The translations under genes were made by a program, and so were the position numbers. Of a stretch of DNA of 22,750 nt, positions 1 through 9,180 are shown piece by piece. Numbering within the stretch: the first letter of the stretch is position 1; the number at the start of each line of letters is the position of its first letter. The stretch comes from Purshia tridentata (Eukaryota > Streptophyta > Magnoliopsida > Rosales > Rosaceae): assembly GCA_003254885.1 (NCBI GenBank), contig QANT01001117.1, forward strand, positions 1 to 22,750, given 5' to 3'. The notes under the pieces are model-generated. The model searched no databases. It was given only the letters and a program-made list of their open reading frames with translations, and was not told where the DNA came from.

Positions 1-518
1 AATTTAGAAAAAAAAATTGTATAAATGCAAGTGGATGTGGTTTTTTAACCAAACAAGTATTTGTAAAGCACTTTAATCATCATGTCTATTTCAGTCATTA
101 TATATAATTAAAACACTTTTAACACTAATATTTATCAAACACATAAGAATCCTTTTTTGTATCCACAACACTTTTTATAATACAGTTTACCAAACATTTA
201 ACTGTTTTATTCCACCGCTGATTATAATCACAACATATTTCACAGGGATTATTTTCACCTCACAGCAATATCAAACTGGCCTTTAATATCTCCGGTTGTT
301 TTACAAATTCTTATAAATTTTCCTCACTAACGTTTGAAATTTAAATGTTGTCCTAAATCAAAAAGTGAATAAAGCTAATCTATCAAATTTTGCCCCAAAA
401 AGGAAGAACCTAGGATCCTACATTTACAAACACAGTTTTATATGACATATCATGATTAGTGCATATGATTAAAACAACATGACCAAACTAAAAAAAGGAA
501 AGAAAGATAAAAACTTAC
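1..518 (-). other. Start of trehalase intron 1 (AT-rich, no exon seen)
   Basis: This is non-coding, AT-rich sequence immediately downstream, on the minus strand, of trehalase exon 1. Read on the minus strand, positions 520-513 spell AG|GTAAGT, a textbook plant 5' splice donor that places the first intron base at 518. I looked for the next trehalase exon on the minus strand and saw none, so the intron is longer than 518 bp and the rest of the gene lies outside the window. No acceptor or branch point could be assigned. Confidence 0.75.
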
Positions 519-1048
519 CTAATTACCCAATAAGAATCCCAATAATAAACCTCTCTAAACCTTGAACCAGGAATCACAAACGGGTGAGGCAGAGGAAGTA
601 GAGTATGGAACTCTGGCTTTTCATGGACCCCAGCAGAGGCTTTGCGGCTCAAATTCTTCCAAAGGGAATGAACCTCCAAAGCCCAGGCTCTCACTTCTGG
701 GTTCTTCACCTTGGGCAGGAACCCCTCAGGCTCCGGGACAAAATCCTCTGGCTCAGCGAGCACCACATTGTTCCCTGCAACCTCAAAGTACTCCTTCACA
801 TAGTCTCTCAAATCCTTGGCCAATACGGACCCATTTTCCGACTTGGGAAGTCTGTGAAAGGCGTCCTCGGTTGCTTTCAATTCGAACTTGAGCGACAAGT
901 CGATGTAGAATTTTGGGTCGAAGTTGGATTTTCCGAAAGAGGTGAGCGCGGTCTCCTGGACTCGTTCGAGGAAGGTGAGTAATGGGGTTGTGGGCTTCAC
1001 AGGGCCCGAATCGGAGCTGTATGATGAAGAAGCTTGTGTGACATTCAT
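519..1048 (-). CDS. TRE1: Trehalase (GH37), first exon, partial gene
   Basis: Trehalase hydrolyses alpha,alpha-trehalose to two glucoses. In plants it is usually a single-copy, membrane-anchored or apoplastic enzyme that limits trehalose build-up. The open frame ends with a clear GH37 signature (PGSRFREVYYWDSYWVIR), preceded by EPEGFLPKVKNPEVRAWALE and VHSLWKNLSRK, which I recognise from plant trehalases. The exon stops inside the Arg codon (AG|G, phase 2) at a consensus donor, and only about 175 N-terminal residues are present, whereas the full family protein has roughly 550-600. The first in-frame ATG is at 1048 (MNVTQASSSYSS). The frame stays open upstream to a stop at 1118-1120 and encodes an aromatic and Leu-rich stretch (AFSFFSFLLFFSLSL) that looks like a signal peptide or anchor but has no ATG ahead of it. 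The start is therefore uncertain. The gene could be intact with an unusual or upstream-exon start, or be losing its N-terminus. Family call is firm; functional status is unknown. Confidence 0.9.
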
Positions 1049-1242
1049 GGTTGTTAGTGACAAAGAGAAGAAGAGCAGGAAAGAAAAGAAGGAAAAAGCT
1101 TGGTTATGGTTGTGAGGTTAAAAAGCAGGAAGAAGACAAAAACCGGCACTTGGGAATTGGAAATTGATTGGGTTAGTTGTTGGCTTGGACTGGGCTTCGT
1201 TCAATGGAGGAGTGACTTTTGGCTTTTGACGTATACAATGTA

Positions 1243-1955
1243 GAGGTCTGATCGAATAATTGAAAAGCAAAATGGTATGTTCGAACAGTCCAAAAGCAAA
1301 AAGGTCAGATCGAATAGTCGAAAAGCCAAAAAGTCTGTTCAAGTAGTTGAAAAACAAAAAAGTCTGTTCAAGTAGTCGAAAACCAAAAAAATCTGTTCGA
1401 ATAATCACAACAAAAAAAAGGTCTATTTCGAGCAAAGAATAAAATTTCGTCGAAAAGCAAAAAAAGTCTGTTCAAATAGTCGAAAAGCAAAATGGCCTGA
1501 TCGAGTAGTCGAAAAGCAAAATGGTCTGTTCGAGTAGTCGATAAGCAAAAAGGTCTCTTCGAGTAGTCGATAAGCAAAAAGGTCTATTCGAATAATCGAA
1601 AAAAAAAGGGTCTGTTTTGACCAAAATGGTCTATTCGAGTAGTCGATAAGCAAAAAAGTCTGTTCGAGTAGTCGATAAGCAAAAAAGTCTGTTCGAGTAG
1701 TCGATAAGCAAAAAGGTCTATTCGAATAATCGAAAAAAAAAAGGTCTGTTTCGACCAAAGAATAAAATTTCATCGAAAAGCAACAAGGTCTATTTGAATA
1801 GTTGAAAAGCCAAAAAGGTCTGATCAAATAGTCGAAAAGCCAAGTAGTCGAAAAGCAAAAAGGTCTGTTCGAGTAGTTGAAAGGCAAAAAGGTTTGTTCA
1901 AATAATCGAAAAAAAAAAAAAAGTTTGTTTCGACCAAAGAATAAAATTTTGATTT
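1243..1955. repeat. 29-bp minisatellite upstream of trehalase
   Basis: About 23 imperfect units resemble GTCTGTTCGAGTAGTCGATA followed by AGC and an A-run. The period is exactly 29 bp where units are cleanest (GTCTGTTCGAG at 1658 and 1687). Many units contain TTCGA-N4-TCGA, a short dyad rich in CpG. A longer variant containing CCAAAGAATAAAATTT or similar recurs near 1431, 1755 and 1932, giving higher-order structure. The minus strand is open through much of the array because the 29-bp unit is stop-poor in all three frames, producing a 29-residue pseudo-repeat. I regard those long open frames as a by-product, not genes. The array begins about 195 bp upstream of the trehalase ATG. Confidence 0.92.
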
Positions 1956-2239
1956 TTTGAAATTTTTAATTGAAAGTTCAATGAAAATTTTGATGAAAAT
2001 TTCAATGAAACTTTTGACAGAAATTTCAAAAAAATTTCGATTTTGATAAAAACGACAAAAATTTTGAATGAAGCTTTGTCATATATTTATTGAACATATT
2101 ATCTACTATATTGATAAAAAAATATTAAAGAAATTAAATTATATAATAGGTTTTATGTGATATAAGATGAATATTTGCGTACAGGACTCAAATACTGTTT
2201 AAAAATTGGTTCATTAATTAATAATTACATAAATTTTAG
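1956..2239. other. AT-rich spacer with degenerate GAAATTTC-like words
   Basis: At 1956-2075 the sequence is a run of related words (AAATTTTGATGAAAATTTC, AAATTTCAATGAAAC and similar) that looks like a decayed simple repeat. It resembles in style the stretch at 7085-7235. From 2076 to 2239 it is plain AT-rich sequence. I see no gene. Confidence 0.5.
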
Positions 2240-2760
2240 GGTGATTTTTTTTAAAGCCCATTTAAAAAAATTTACTGTTTATCCAGCCTAGGTGCTACAA
2301 TGAATTACTGTAGCGGCCCACTTTAAAAAAGTTGTTTCTACAGTAACTGCGTTACTATAGCAGTGTTAGTGCAGCGCTATAGTACCTTTGAGAATTGTTA
2401 CTGCTAATAGTAACAATTCTTAGCTTACAAAAAACTCAAAAATAAGACAATTTATACAAATTTTACCTTTTGTGTATAAACACATAAAAAATACCATAAA
2501 ACAAAAATAAATGAAACTTTTTTTTTTTCCCAATATCTAAAGTATTGTTACTGTCGAACAGTAACAATCACATTCTGAACCAAATTAAAAAATTGTCATT
2601 TTTCGTTAGAGGACAATCATACATTGTTATTGTTACTGTTGTACAGTAATAATCACATAATTGTTCTAGCAGTAACAATAAAATGATAATTACTGTCTGA
2701 CAGTAACAATCAAATATTGTTATTGTTTTACAATAACAATTGTTCCTGTCTAAATATTGT
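2240..2760. repeat. Cluster of GTTACTGT/ACAGTAAC stem-loops
   Basis: Several perfect or near-perfect short inverted repeats share one core. They are 2391-2420 (12-bp stem, 6-nt loop), 2544-2568 (11-bp stem ATTGTTACTGT, loop CGA), about 2632-2650 (7-bp stem), 2690-2706 (7-bp stem, loop CTG) and 2716-2740 (11-bp stem ATTGTTATTGT, loop TTT). The part before 2391 adds related words such as CTACAGTAACTG and ACTGTAGC. No open frame of note is present. The family recurs at 3345-3520. It resembles a miniature or foldback-type repeat, but I see no clean outer terminal inverted repeats or target duplication. Confidence 0.7.
2517..2645. repeat. Diverged direct repeat, copy 1 (partner 3325-3450)
   Basis: This copy begins in a T-run and continues through AGTATTGTTACTGTCGAACA and CTGAACCAAATTAAAAAATT to ATCATACATT. 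The same order of words reappears at 3325-3450 with substitutions. By eye the copies are about 80 percent alike. Both contain one hairpin of the GTTACTGT family. Confidence 0.7.
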
Positions 2761-3324
2761 TACAAAATCATTAACACCAACAACAATAATTTGGTGGTGT
2801 TGCTCTAGAGAAGTTTCATGTACAACCCATCTAAAAAAAGTAACAATAAAAAGTAGAAAAGCAAAGTTAAATAAACTTCTTGGTGAAATGGTAAAATGGT
2901 GCCTATGTTCTTGTTTGAAATAGCGAAAGCACCTGCCAAGTAAAAAAAGCAGCGCTTCTTGGTGATAATGAAGGCAATATAGTTGAGAATGACAAGAATT
3001 AAATAAAATATTCCCAGCAAAATGATATATCAAAATTCAAATATGTACAAAATCATTTGAATACCATGTAATGATGGCAAAGATGGATCACATTTCATTT
3101 TCTACAACTATCAGATTTTGCTCCTAAAAAATTAAATTAAAAAAAGACCAATAAAGTGAAAAACTAGATGGAAATTGGCTATTTCCAAACAAATCTAATA
3201 GTTTTAGCAGACTCCAATCTAGAAATTGAAGTATGAAGGCCAAAAGAGGTAAATACATAATCGAATCAATATGGAGTTTGTGAAATCGCATATGTTTGAA
3301 TAAACAAAGAGAATCAATATGGGG
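2761..3324. other. AT-rich stretch, no gene seen
   Basis: This is the segment between the two direct-repeat copies. It is AT-rich with stops in all frames at short intervals. The open frames present lack any recognisable motif and I do not consider them genes. Confidence 0.5.
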
Positions 3325-3530
3325 TTTTTTTTTCTCCATATTTAGAGTATTGTTACTGTCGAACATTAACAACCATATTCTGAACCAAATTAAAAAATTG
3401 CCACCTTCCATTAGAAGATAATCATACATTATTTTGTTACTGTCGGACAATAGCAATTACCTTATTATTACTGTCAGAAAATGGCAATCACCTTATTGTT
3501 ACTGTTTGCAGTAACAATTATAACCTCTCT
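3325..3530. repeat. Direct repeat copy 2 and further GTTACTGT hairpins
   Basis: 3325-3450 is the diverged partner of 2517-2645. Its hairpin has decayed (ACTGTCGAACATTAACAA no longer pairs perfectly). Further copies follow near 3437 and 3468, also mismatched. A well-preserved one lies at 3495-3518, with stem ATTGTTACTG and loop TTTG. Confidence 0.68.
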
Positions 3531-4042
3531 TAAATTTTCAAATTTATGTAAAAAATTGGTAGAAATACTTACATATCTACATAGTAAACCAATCAGTATG
3601 AAATAATCACAATCAATCAAATCACAAACCCAAGAATAAATTAAATCGAAATGGTTACTCCACAAATGTTGATTTCTATACAACTTTAAGTCACGAAAAT
3701 GTAAAAGTATGGTCAAAAGTTCAGGAGGGCAAGTTTGCTTTAACTATGATTAGCTTGCATGCAAATTCACATATTATAAACTATTTTCAAGACTTTAATC
3801 ACAATATGTTATTACTAGAGTTTGATGATTTTCATCACCAAATACTTTACAAAAATTGACCAACCATCATTCCATCGAGTTTCAATACTTCTAGTATTTT
3901 TGTTATAATATATACTAGCCACTGCGATTTTTCCACATGCATTTCTCATCATCAGTGAGTTGTATAACTATAGGAACCTTGGAAGCATCTTGCAGATATC
4001 TGCAAGTAGAATACATAGCATAAAAGATATAAATTATTTCAA
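3531..4042. other. AT-rich stretch with one 18-bp perfect palindrome
   Basis: No gene is visible. The one notable element is a perfect palindrome, CTTGCAGATATCTGCAAG, at 3989-4006, about 40 bp before the probable solo LTR. Confidence 0.55.
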
Positions 4043-4544
4043 TGTGTGGGCGACAGAAATAATTGGGCCCGAGCCCAAGGCTGAAATATAATCAGGCCCA
4101 ATCCAAAGGAAAGAAGAGAAGCCCAAAAGGTCTGAAGCCCAAGAAGAGAAACGGTAACATTTTCTGTATCTTAAAGGCATAGCCCGTTTTCCACCCCCAT
4201 TTCAATGACCTACGAACCAAATTAAAGACACCAACGATCGAACGCATTAAAGAAATATAACGGGAAGAAAAGGCGCGAAGGAAGGGGGTAACGGAAAAAT
4301 TATTTTTAGTATAAAAAGGAATGTGCCTCCATGCAGAAAGGAGGTCGAAAACAAAAGAAAAAAGAATACATTGAGAAGCATATAGAATTATTCACTCATT
4401 TTAGCATCGGAGTGTTATTGCAGATACACCCCACGGGGGGATTTCAACAAACCAAGGAGACAAAAGTTCGAAGGAAGTGCGACGTCCGAGTGGTGGGCTT
4501 ATAGTTGATTGATTCATTGTTGATTGTTAAAATCAGGCCCAACA
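4043..4544 (+). mobile_element. Probable solo LTR, Ty3/gypsy-like
   Basis: This segment is less AT-rich than its surroundings and has LTR architecture. It starts TGTGTGGGC and ends GGCCCAACA, an imperfect terminal inverted repeat with TG...CA ends. The first third is rich in GCCCA words. A TATA box (TATAAAAA) lies at 4310-4317. Downstream is an R/U5-like part containing TTTAGCATCGGAGTG, TTGCAGATAC and a C/G-run, a word order I associate with Ty3/gypsy LTRs of plants. No internal coding region follows, so it is either a solo LTR or a short non-autonomous element. The 5-bp flanks (TTCAA and AGAAT) do not match, so no target duplication supports the exact ends. Confidence 0.6.
4310..4317 (+). 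promoter_or_regulatory. TATA box of the probable solo LTR
   Basis: TATAAAAA lies roughly in the middle of the LTR-like segment, with a GC-richer region on either side. It fits a retroelement U3/R promoter. No transcript evidence is available. Confidence 0.45.
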
Positions 4545-5223
4545 AGAATTTTAGCATCAACACAATGATAACACTTCATTAATTTACTTTAAAACAACAT
4601 GCAAGCCGTGGCAAATTCCAATACAAAGAAATCAAGAATAATACTTAAGAAAGAGGAAAAAAGTATAAAAGAAAAAGTAATAATGAAACACCAGCATAAG
4701 AGGTCGATGTTTTCTGAAAGTATCAACATAAAAAGCATATAACATGAGCTTTATATCCCAATTTAATAACAAATATGTATTTCCTCTATTATTTTTTTCT
4801 TAAAAAAATTGGGTTTATGTTGAGCTCTGAAGTCAAAAGTTTTATTAGCTCCCACTTCAAAGTATAATTTTTTTGTTGCAATGGTTGGTTGTATTAATTG
4901 GCAATAGAGGCAAATAATTTTAAGCTCGATACCCAAACAAACCATATATCTTAGCTTCGCCACTTCAAACCCAAACAAATAGGGAAACCTCGATACCCAA
5001 ACACTCATTTGCTGAGGAAAACCAAAAAGAAACACATGCATTACTTAGTGAACATTATAAGAAAAAAAAGAAACTTGATCAAAACAAAAAATCAAAGCAG
5101 ATTTACAAGAGTAGCTAAATTCAAAAGTCAGCAACACACTTTTCAAATTTGCGTCCTTATTTCAAATTAAGCACACAACATTAAGTCAAAAACTATTCTA
5201 CCAATCACAAGACTATGCCATAC
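4545..5223. other. AT-rich stretch, no gene seen
   Basis: A minus-strand open frame near 4763-5041 has no recognisable motif and biased, low-complexity composition. I do not call it a gene. No RNA gene or repeat stood out. Confidence 0.5.
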
Positions 5224-5497
5224 TATATCAAGAAATAGAGTTACCAAGATATCAAAAACTGATTAAAACTAGAAATTCTATTTTATAATTTTAAATCAGT
5301 CTTACAAAAAAAAAAAGAAAAAAGAAACGGAACTATAGAACTCACAACTTCTCAGCATCGATTATATATCAAGAAATAGAGTTACCAAGATATCAAAAAT
5401 TGATTAAAGTAGAAATTCTATTTTATAATTTTAAATCAGTCTTACACAAAAAAGAAAGAAATGGAACTATAGAACTCACAACTTCTTAGCATCGATT
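5224..5497. repeat. Tandem duplication, 141-bp offset, two copies
   Basis: Copy 1 (5224-5363) and copy 2 (5365-5497) both begin TATATCAAGAAATAGAGTTA and end AACTTCT(C/T)AGCATCGATT. Differences are few substitutions plus length change in the A-rich run (near 5305-5325 versus 5444-5460). The high similarity makes this one of the youngest duplications in the left half of the window. Confidence 0.93.
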
Positions 5498-5499
5498 CA

Positions 5500-5770
5500 T
5501 CACCATGGCTGGATGGTTGAGTGATCAGAGGGTACTGTCGTGTTCAGCATGACGAGAGGAACAAAACCCGGTAGGTCCAGTGCCTCATCGTGGCCGATAG
5601 AAGCAGATCGCCTCCGGAGTGAGGAGAGAGAAATGAGAGACTTGTTATGAGTGAGAGAGAGAAATGAGAGGGGGAGTGAGACAGAGAAGGAGAAGAGATG
5701 GAGAAGGAGACGGAGAAAATAAAGTGGGCCGGAAGAAAATAATATGGACTTGTTAGAAAGCCCAAAAAGG
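5500..5770 (-). other. GA-rich stretch resembling a 5'UTR/first-exon end on the minus strand
   Basis: On the plus strand 5617-5718 is almost pure purine, with GAGAGAGAAATGAGAG repeated at about 5626 and 5655. On the minus strand this is a CT-rich leader of the kind common just downstream of plant transcription starts. It is followed by an ATG that opens a 14-residue frame (MRHWTYRVLFLSSC) ending near 5547. No longer exon follows, so this may be a captured or orphaned 5' end, or simply a GA microsatellite. The tandem duplication (5224-5497) abuts it. Confidence 0.35.
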
Positions 5771-6331
5771 TGGATCTAAGAGGGAATGGGTGTCCAAATC
5801 TGGACTTTTTAATAATTATCTGTCAGTTTTACTCCACAAACACCCCATTTTGTCCATAGTTCATACTCTATAATTTGTATAATTTTAAAAAAATACATAA
5901 TTTGTATAATTTGCAAAGACATATATAATTTCTATAATTTGCAAAGAGACATACGTAATTTGTCCATACTCTTAAAACAATAAATAACAAAATTATAATC
6001 AAATAAAAGTAAAAAAAAAAGTAAATTATATGAATACAACAATTAATAAAATTTCAAACTTATAAATTATAATCAAACAAGTATTATTACTACTTTACTA
6101 GGGGCAAAATAAAAAACAATTATTATTATAGAAGATGACATACAGAGTACAGACCCAAGTTGGGAGCATGGCTTCTTCTTTTTCTCTATATAGCTCCTCT
6201 TATTTCATTTTCTACTCCTAATTTCTTTATATTATTTATTCCAACTTGTATATATTATAATCACATTTTGCCAAATCAAATGTAAAGAAACATAAAACTA
6301 AAACACCTAGCTTCTAGTACCCAACTATAGC
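5771..6331. other. AT-rich stretch, no gene seen
   Basis: Words such as ATAATTTGTATAATTT recur loosely between 5870 and 5965, giving a weak simple-repeat character. No coding region or RNA gene was recognised. Confidence 0.5.
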
Positions 6332-6725
6332 GATGGCAACGGGCCGAGTGCGAGGCGGGTTTGTCAATACCATACCTATCCCGTCGAGTAATCGGAATCT
6401 CCATCGGATATTTGGGGACCCTATTAAGTTTTTAAAAATTATTTTTTATTATTAATAACATACCAAATCAATATAAATACATATATAGCATAGATAAAAT
6501 ACATTAAAATTCATCATATTACATTACATCAACACTAAATAATAAAAATGACACCATTAAATTTGAAAGATAACAACAAATTAAAAAAAATTAAAATATA
6601 CTTATGTATTATAATTTTTTATTTATTAAACGGGTATACGGGATGGGGTGGGGACGGGGATGGTAATATCATACCAGCTTATAATTGGGGCGGGTCTCGA
6701 CGAGGACTTTTAGGGACGGGCCAAG
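6332..6725. mobile_element. Non-autonomous element with GC-rich ends and AT-rich core
   Basis: Sharp composition change: 6332-6420 carries GATGGCAACGGGCCGAGTGC, GGCGGGT and ACCATACCTATCCCGT. Then comes a very AT-rich core (about 6421-6628), then GGGATGGGGTGGGGACGGGG and GGGACGGGCC to about 6721. The two GC-rich ends are loosely inverted copies: ATACCATACCTATCCCGT at the left corresponds to the reverse complement of ACGGGGATGGTAATATC at the right. Such GC-capped, AT-cored short elements are common in plant genomes and are usually non-autonomous DNA transposons. The open frame across it (6548-7087) has no coding character. Exact ends and target duplication were not resolved. Confidence 0.5.
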
Positions 6726-6819
6726 CAAGCCACACACAAACACACGCACCCAGAGGAAGAGAAAACCTTCATATTCTGAATCCAAACACAGCAGTACAAC
6801 ACCAATCTCCCCAAACTTT

Positions 6820-7010
6820 TTTTTTTTGGGTTCATCTCCCATCTCTTATCTCTATGCTCTTTGGCTCTTTGCTCATCTCTCATCTCTCATCTCTCATCTC
6901 TCAGCTCTATGCTCTCTCTGTCTATCACCCCGAAATCCAACCCCTCATCTCTTTCTCCCTCTTCTATGTCTTCCTCATCTCGCCCCCTATCGTCGAAACA
7001 GTGAAACACA
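6820..7010. repeat. CT-rich stretch with CTCATCT heptamer array
   Basis: Between about 6870 and 6910 the word CTCATCT is repeated several times in a row, embedded in pyrimidine-rich sequence up to about 7000. It could be a leader of a plus-strand transcript, but the sequence after it (from 7014) does not become a recognisable gene. Confidence 0.6.
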
Positions 7011-7084
7011 CCAATGATGAAATGTTCAAGACAAAAGACGCGAAGAGAGAAAAGCGTTGCTTGTGGTTTAAATTTGAGCGAAAT

Positions 7085-7235
7085 TAATTTTGCTTGTGAG
7101 CTTCTGGAAATTTTGTCGGCTCGAAATTTCGCAAAATTTCGCCAAAAAATTAATAGTTTAGGCCAAAATTTCTATTCCTATAAAACTAAATATTTGGTGA
7201 AATTTCGCTGAAAATTTCAAATTTCAACTCCTTGG
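7085..7235. repeat. Degenerate AAATTTCG/GAAATTTC repeat
   Basis: The palindromic-cored words GAAATTTCGC, AAATTTCGCC, GAAATTTCGCTGAAAATTTC and AAATTTCAAATTTC are crowded here. It is probably a fragment of a dispersed plant repeat. Similar but poorer words lie at 1956-2075. Not coding. Confidence 0.45.
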
Positions 7236-9180
7236 TTTCGACTAATATTACATGTCATTATTTTACTGAATAAGGTTTTTCCTTATTTTTAGGGGTTTTA
7301 TTTTTATTTTTTTAACGTATGAATACTATGTAGATTGTCACGTAAGGTGGTATAAAATTATAATATAAACATATGGTAAGTGTAAACATTGTTGATATCT
7401 TTAATATTATAATGTCAGGAGAGATGTTTGATGTTACAAGTTTCACCCAAAGTAAGATTGTCTAAATTACCCTTACTTCAATAAAGAGTCCAACAACATA
7501 ATAAATGAGGACATAGTTGTAAAATACAATCATTAAAATAAAATTTAACAATTAAAAAAAATACCCCACCACCATAAAACGTGGAGAAAGTGATGACAAA
7601 ATATAATAAAAACCAAAAGTAAAAATAAAATGCCAATGGACACATGTGGAGCACGTCCCAAGGCTAGTAGTCAATAATATAATGCTCAGATATTCGTATT
7701 CAATTCGTTTTTTTTATCAGTATACTCAATATCTTCTTTTTACTTAATCTAACTCAAAAAATATTAAAATTTATTAATACTCCCAACATGTTTGCTAAAC
7801 TAGTTTTATTAAATAGAAAATTACATATAAGTCAATAATAAATTTCAAAATACCAAATAAATCTTAATGGGCTTTGTGTTTTTTGTAAAACAGTCAGTGT
7901 CTTTTATAGTTTTGTTACAAAATGGTCAATTGCCCACTTCTTTCGGCCCGTATCAATTACATAGGTAAACTTCTCATTTTTAAGTTACTTTATATATTGG
8001 ATTTTACAATAGTGCCCTTAAGTCCTTTATTTCATATTTATGAACTTTTGCGTGAATGTGTTCTTTTTGCTTCTTCTTCTTTAAGCTAGCTTCTGATTTG
8101 AAGGTCTATAATTTTGCTGGTCTTTTGGATTGGGTCTCTTTGAGTTTTGCGTTCATTTTCTTTCAGGCTTCTTTGTAAGTATCCTTGTCTTTGAATTTAT
8201 TTGTTTATTATTTTTTAAATTTCTGTATTTTATTGATGAAAAGCTTGCGCTCCAATGGAAACATAAGCTGGCTTTTACAATATCTTCTATAGAATAATGG
8301 CACTATGAACTATCTGCTTCAAAAAGATAGTTGTAAGAATGAAAGTTCAACCCTAGGATGTGACGAGTCGACATCAAGGTGCCAAACGACTCTGTCGATA
8401 AGAGTTCTTGCCTTCAAATCAAAACAAAACATAACATTGTTCCTTCTGCAATGCAAGGCCGATATATTTCGTAGCATCCTTTTCTTTTTTTTAACTTTTG
8501 TAATTGAATTTATTTTTTACATTTTCCAATCAATCATGCTGAATTTATTTTTTAGGTTTTTGCAATTGAATTCTTGTCTATGTAATTTTTGAATTTTTTT
8601 TGAAAGTTTTGGTATATGTACGAATGTTCCTTTTGTTTTCTGATTTTGTTGCTTCATTGGTTTATTTTTCATAGTTGTGCTTCATTGTTATTTGATAAGT
8701 TCTTTCTTATTTATAGTATTTTAACTTAGATTCTTTGCACTTTTTGACCTTTAAATTCCTACTAAAGGACAAAGCCCGGTTCCTCAGTACTTTCTCTTTT
8801 TACTTGATTTCATCCTTAGACACAAATATATTTTTTAGAATAGATGCTCGTATAATGGTAAATGGTAATTAAAATGAGTTTTTTTATCACCACTTTACAA
8901 TTTTAACATAATTTTTTAGGCAAATACGTTTTGAATAAAATTAATTGTTTTCATTAAAGGCATGTCAGCTTAATTTTCATGGATGGTCTAACTTGAACTT
9001 GTTTTGATATCTCAATAATTATTTCGGACACTATTCCACAGCTACAGAAAGTATGTGAAAAGAAAAAAGGAAAACATGAGAAATATGGTTAGTAATATCA
9101 TTTTGATTTTTATGTTTTCTTTGGAGTGTGAAAATGTATGCTTTTGGGTTAAGCAAATTCGCAATTGAATGGTAAAAAAG
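7236..9180. other. Long AT-rich stretch, no gene seen
   Basis: I read both strands and recognise no protein, tRNA or rRNA. The only sizeable plus-strand open frame (8305-8592) is Phe/Leu-rich from T-runs and looks spurious. The T-rich, intron-like texture from about 8060 to 8960 might be intronic or intergenic. Confidence 0.5.

Noticed and set aside
562-1115. Plus-strand open frames over the trehalase exon
   Set aside because: They are antisense shadows of the GH37 exon, which has a recognised signature and a consensus splice donor on the minus strand.
1118-1887. Long minus-strand open frames as a repeat protein
   Set aside because: They are explained by a 29-bp minisatellite lacking stops in all frames; no start context, no known domain, and the periodicity is that of DNA, not codons.
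1243-1955. CRISPR array
   Set aside because: Units are contiguous imperfect tandem copies with no unique spacers, and the setting is a plant nuclear genome.
6548-7211. Plus-strand open frames as a gene
   Set aside because: They run through a GC-capped AT-core element and a CT-rich simple repeat with no domain or codon bias.
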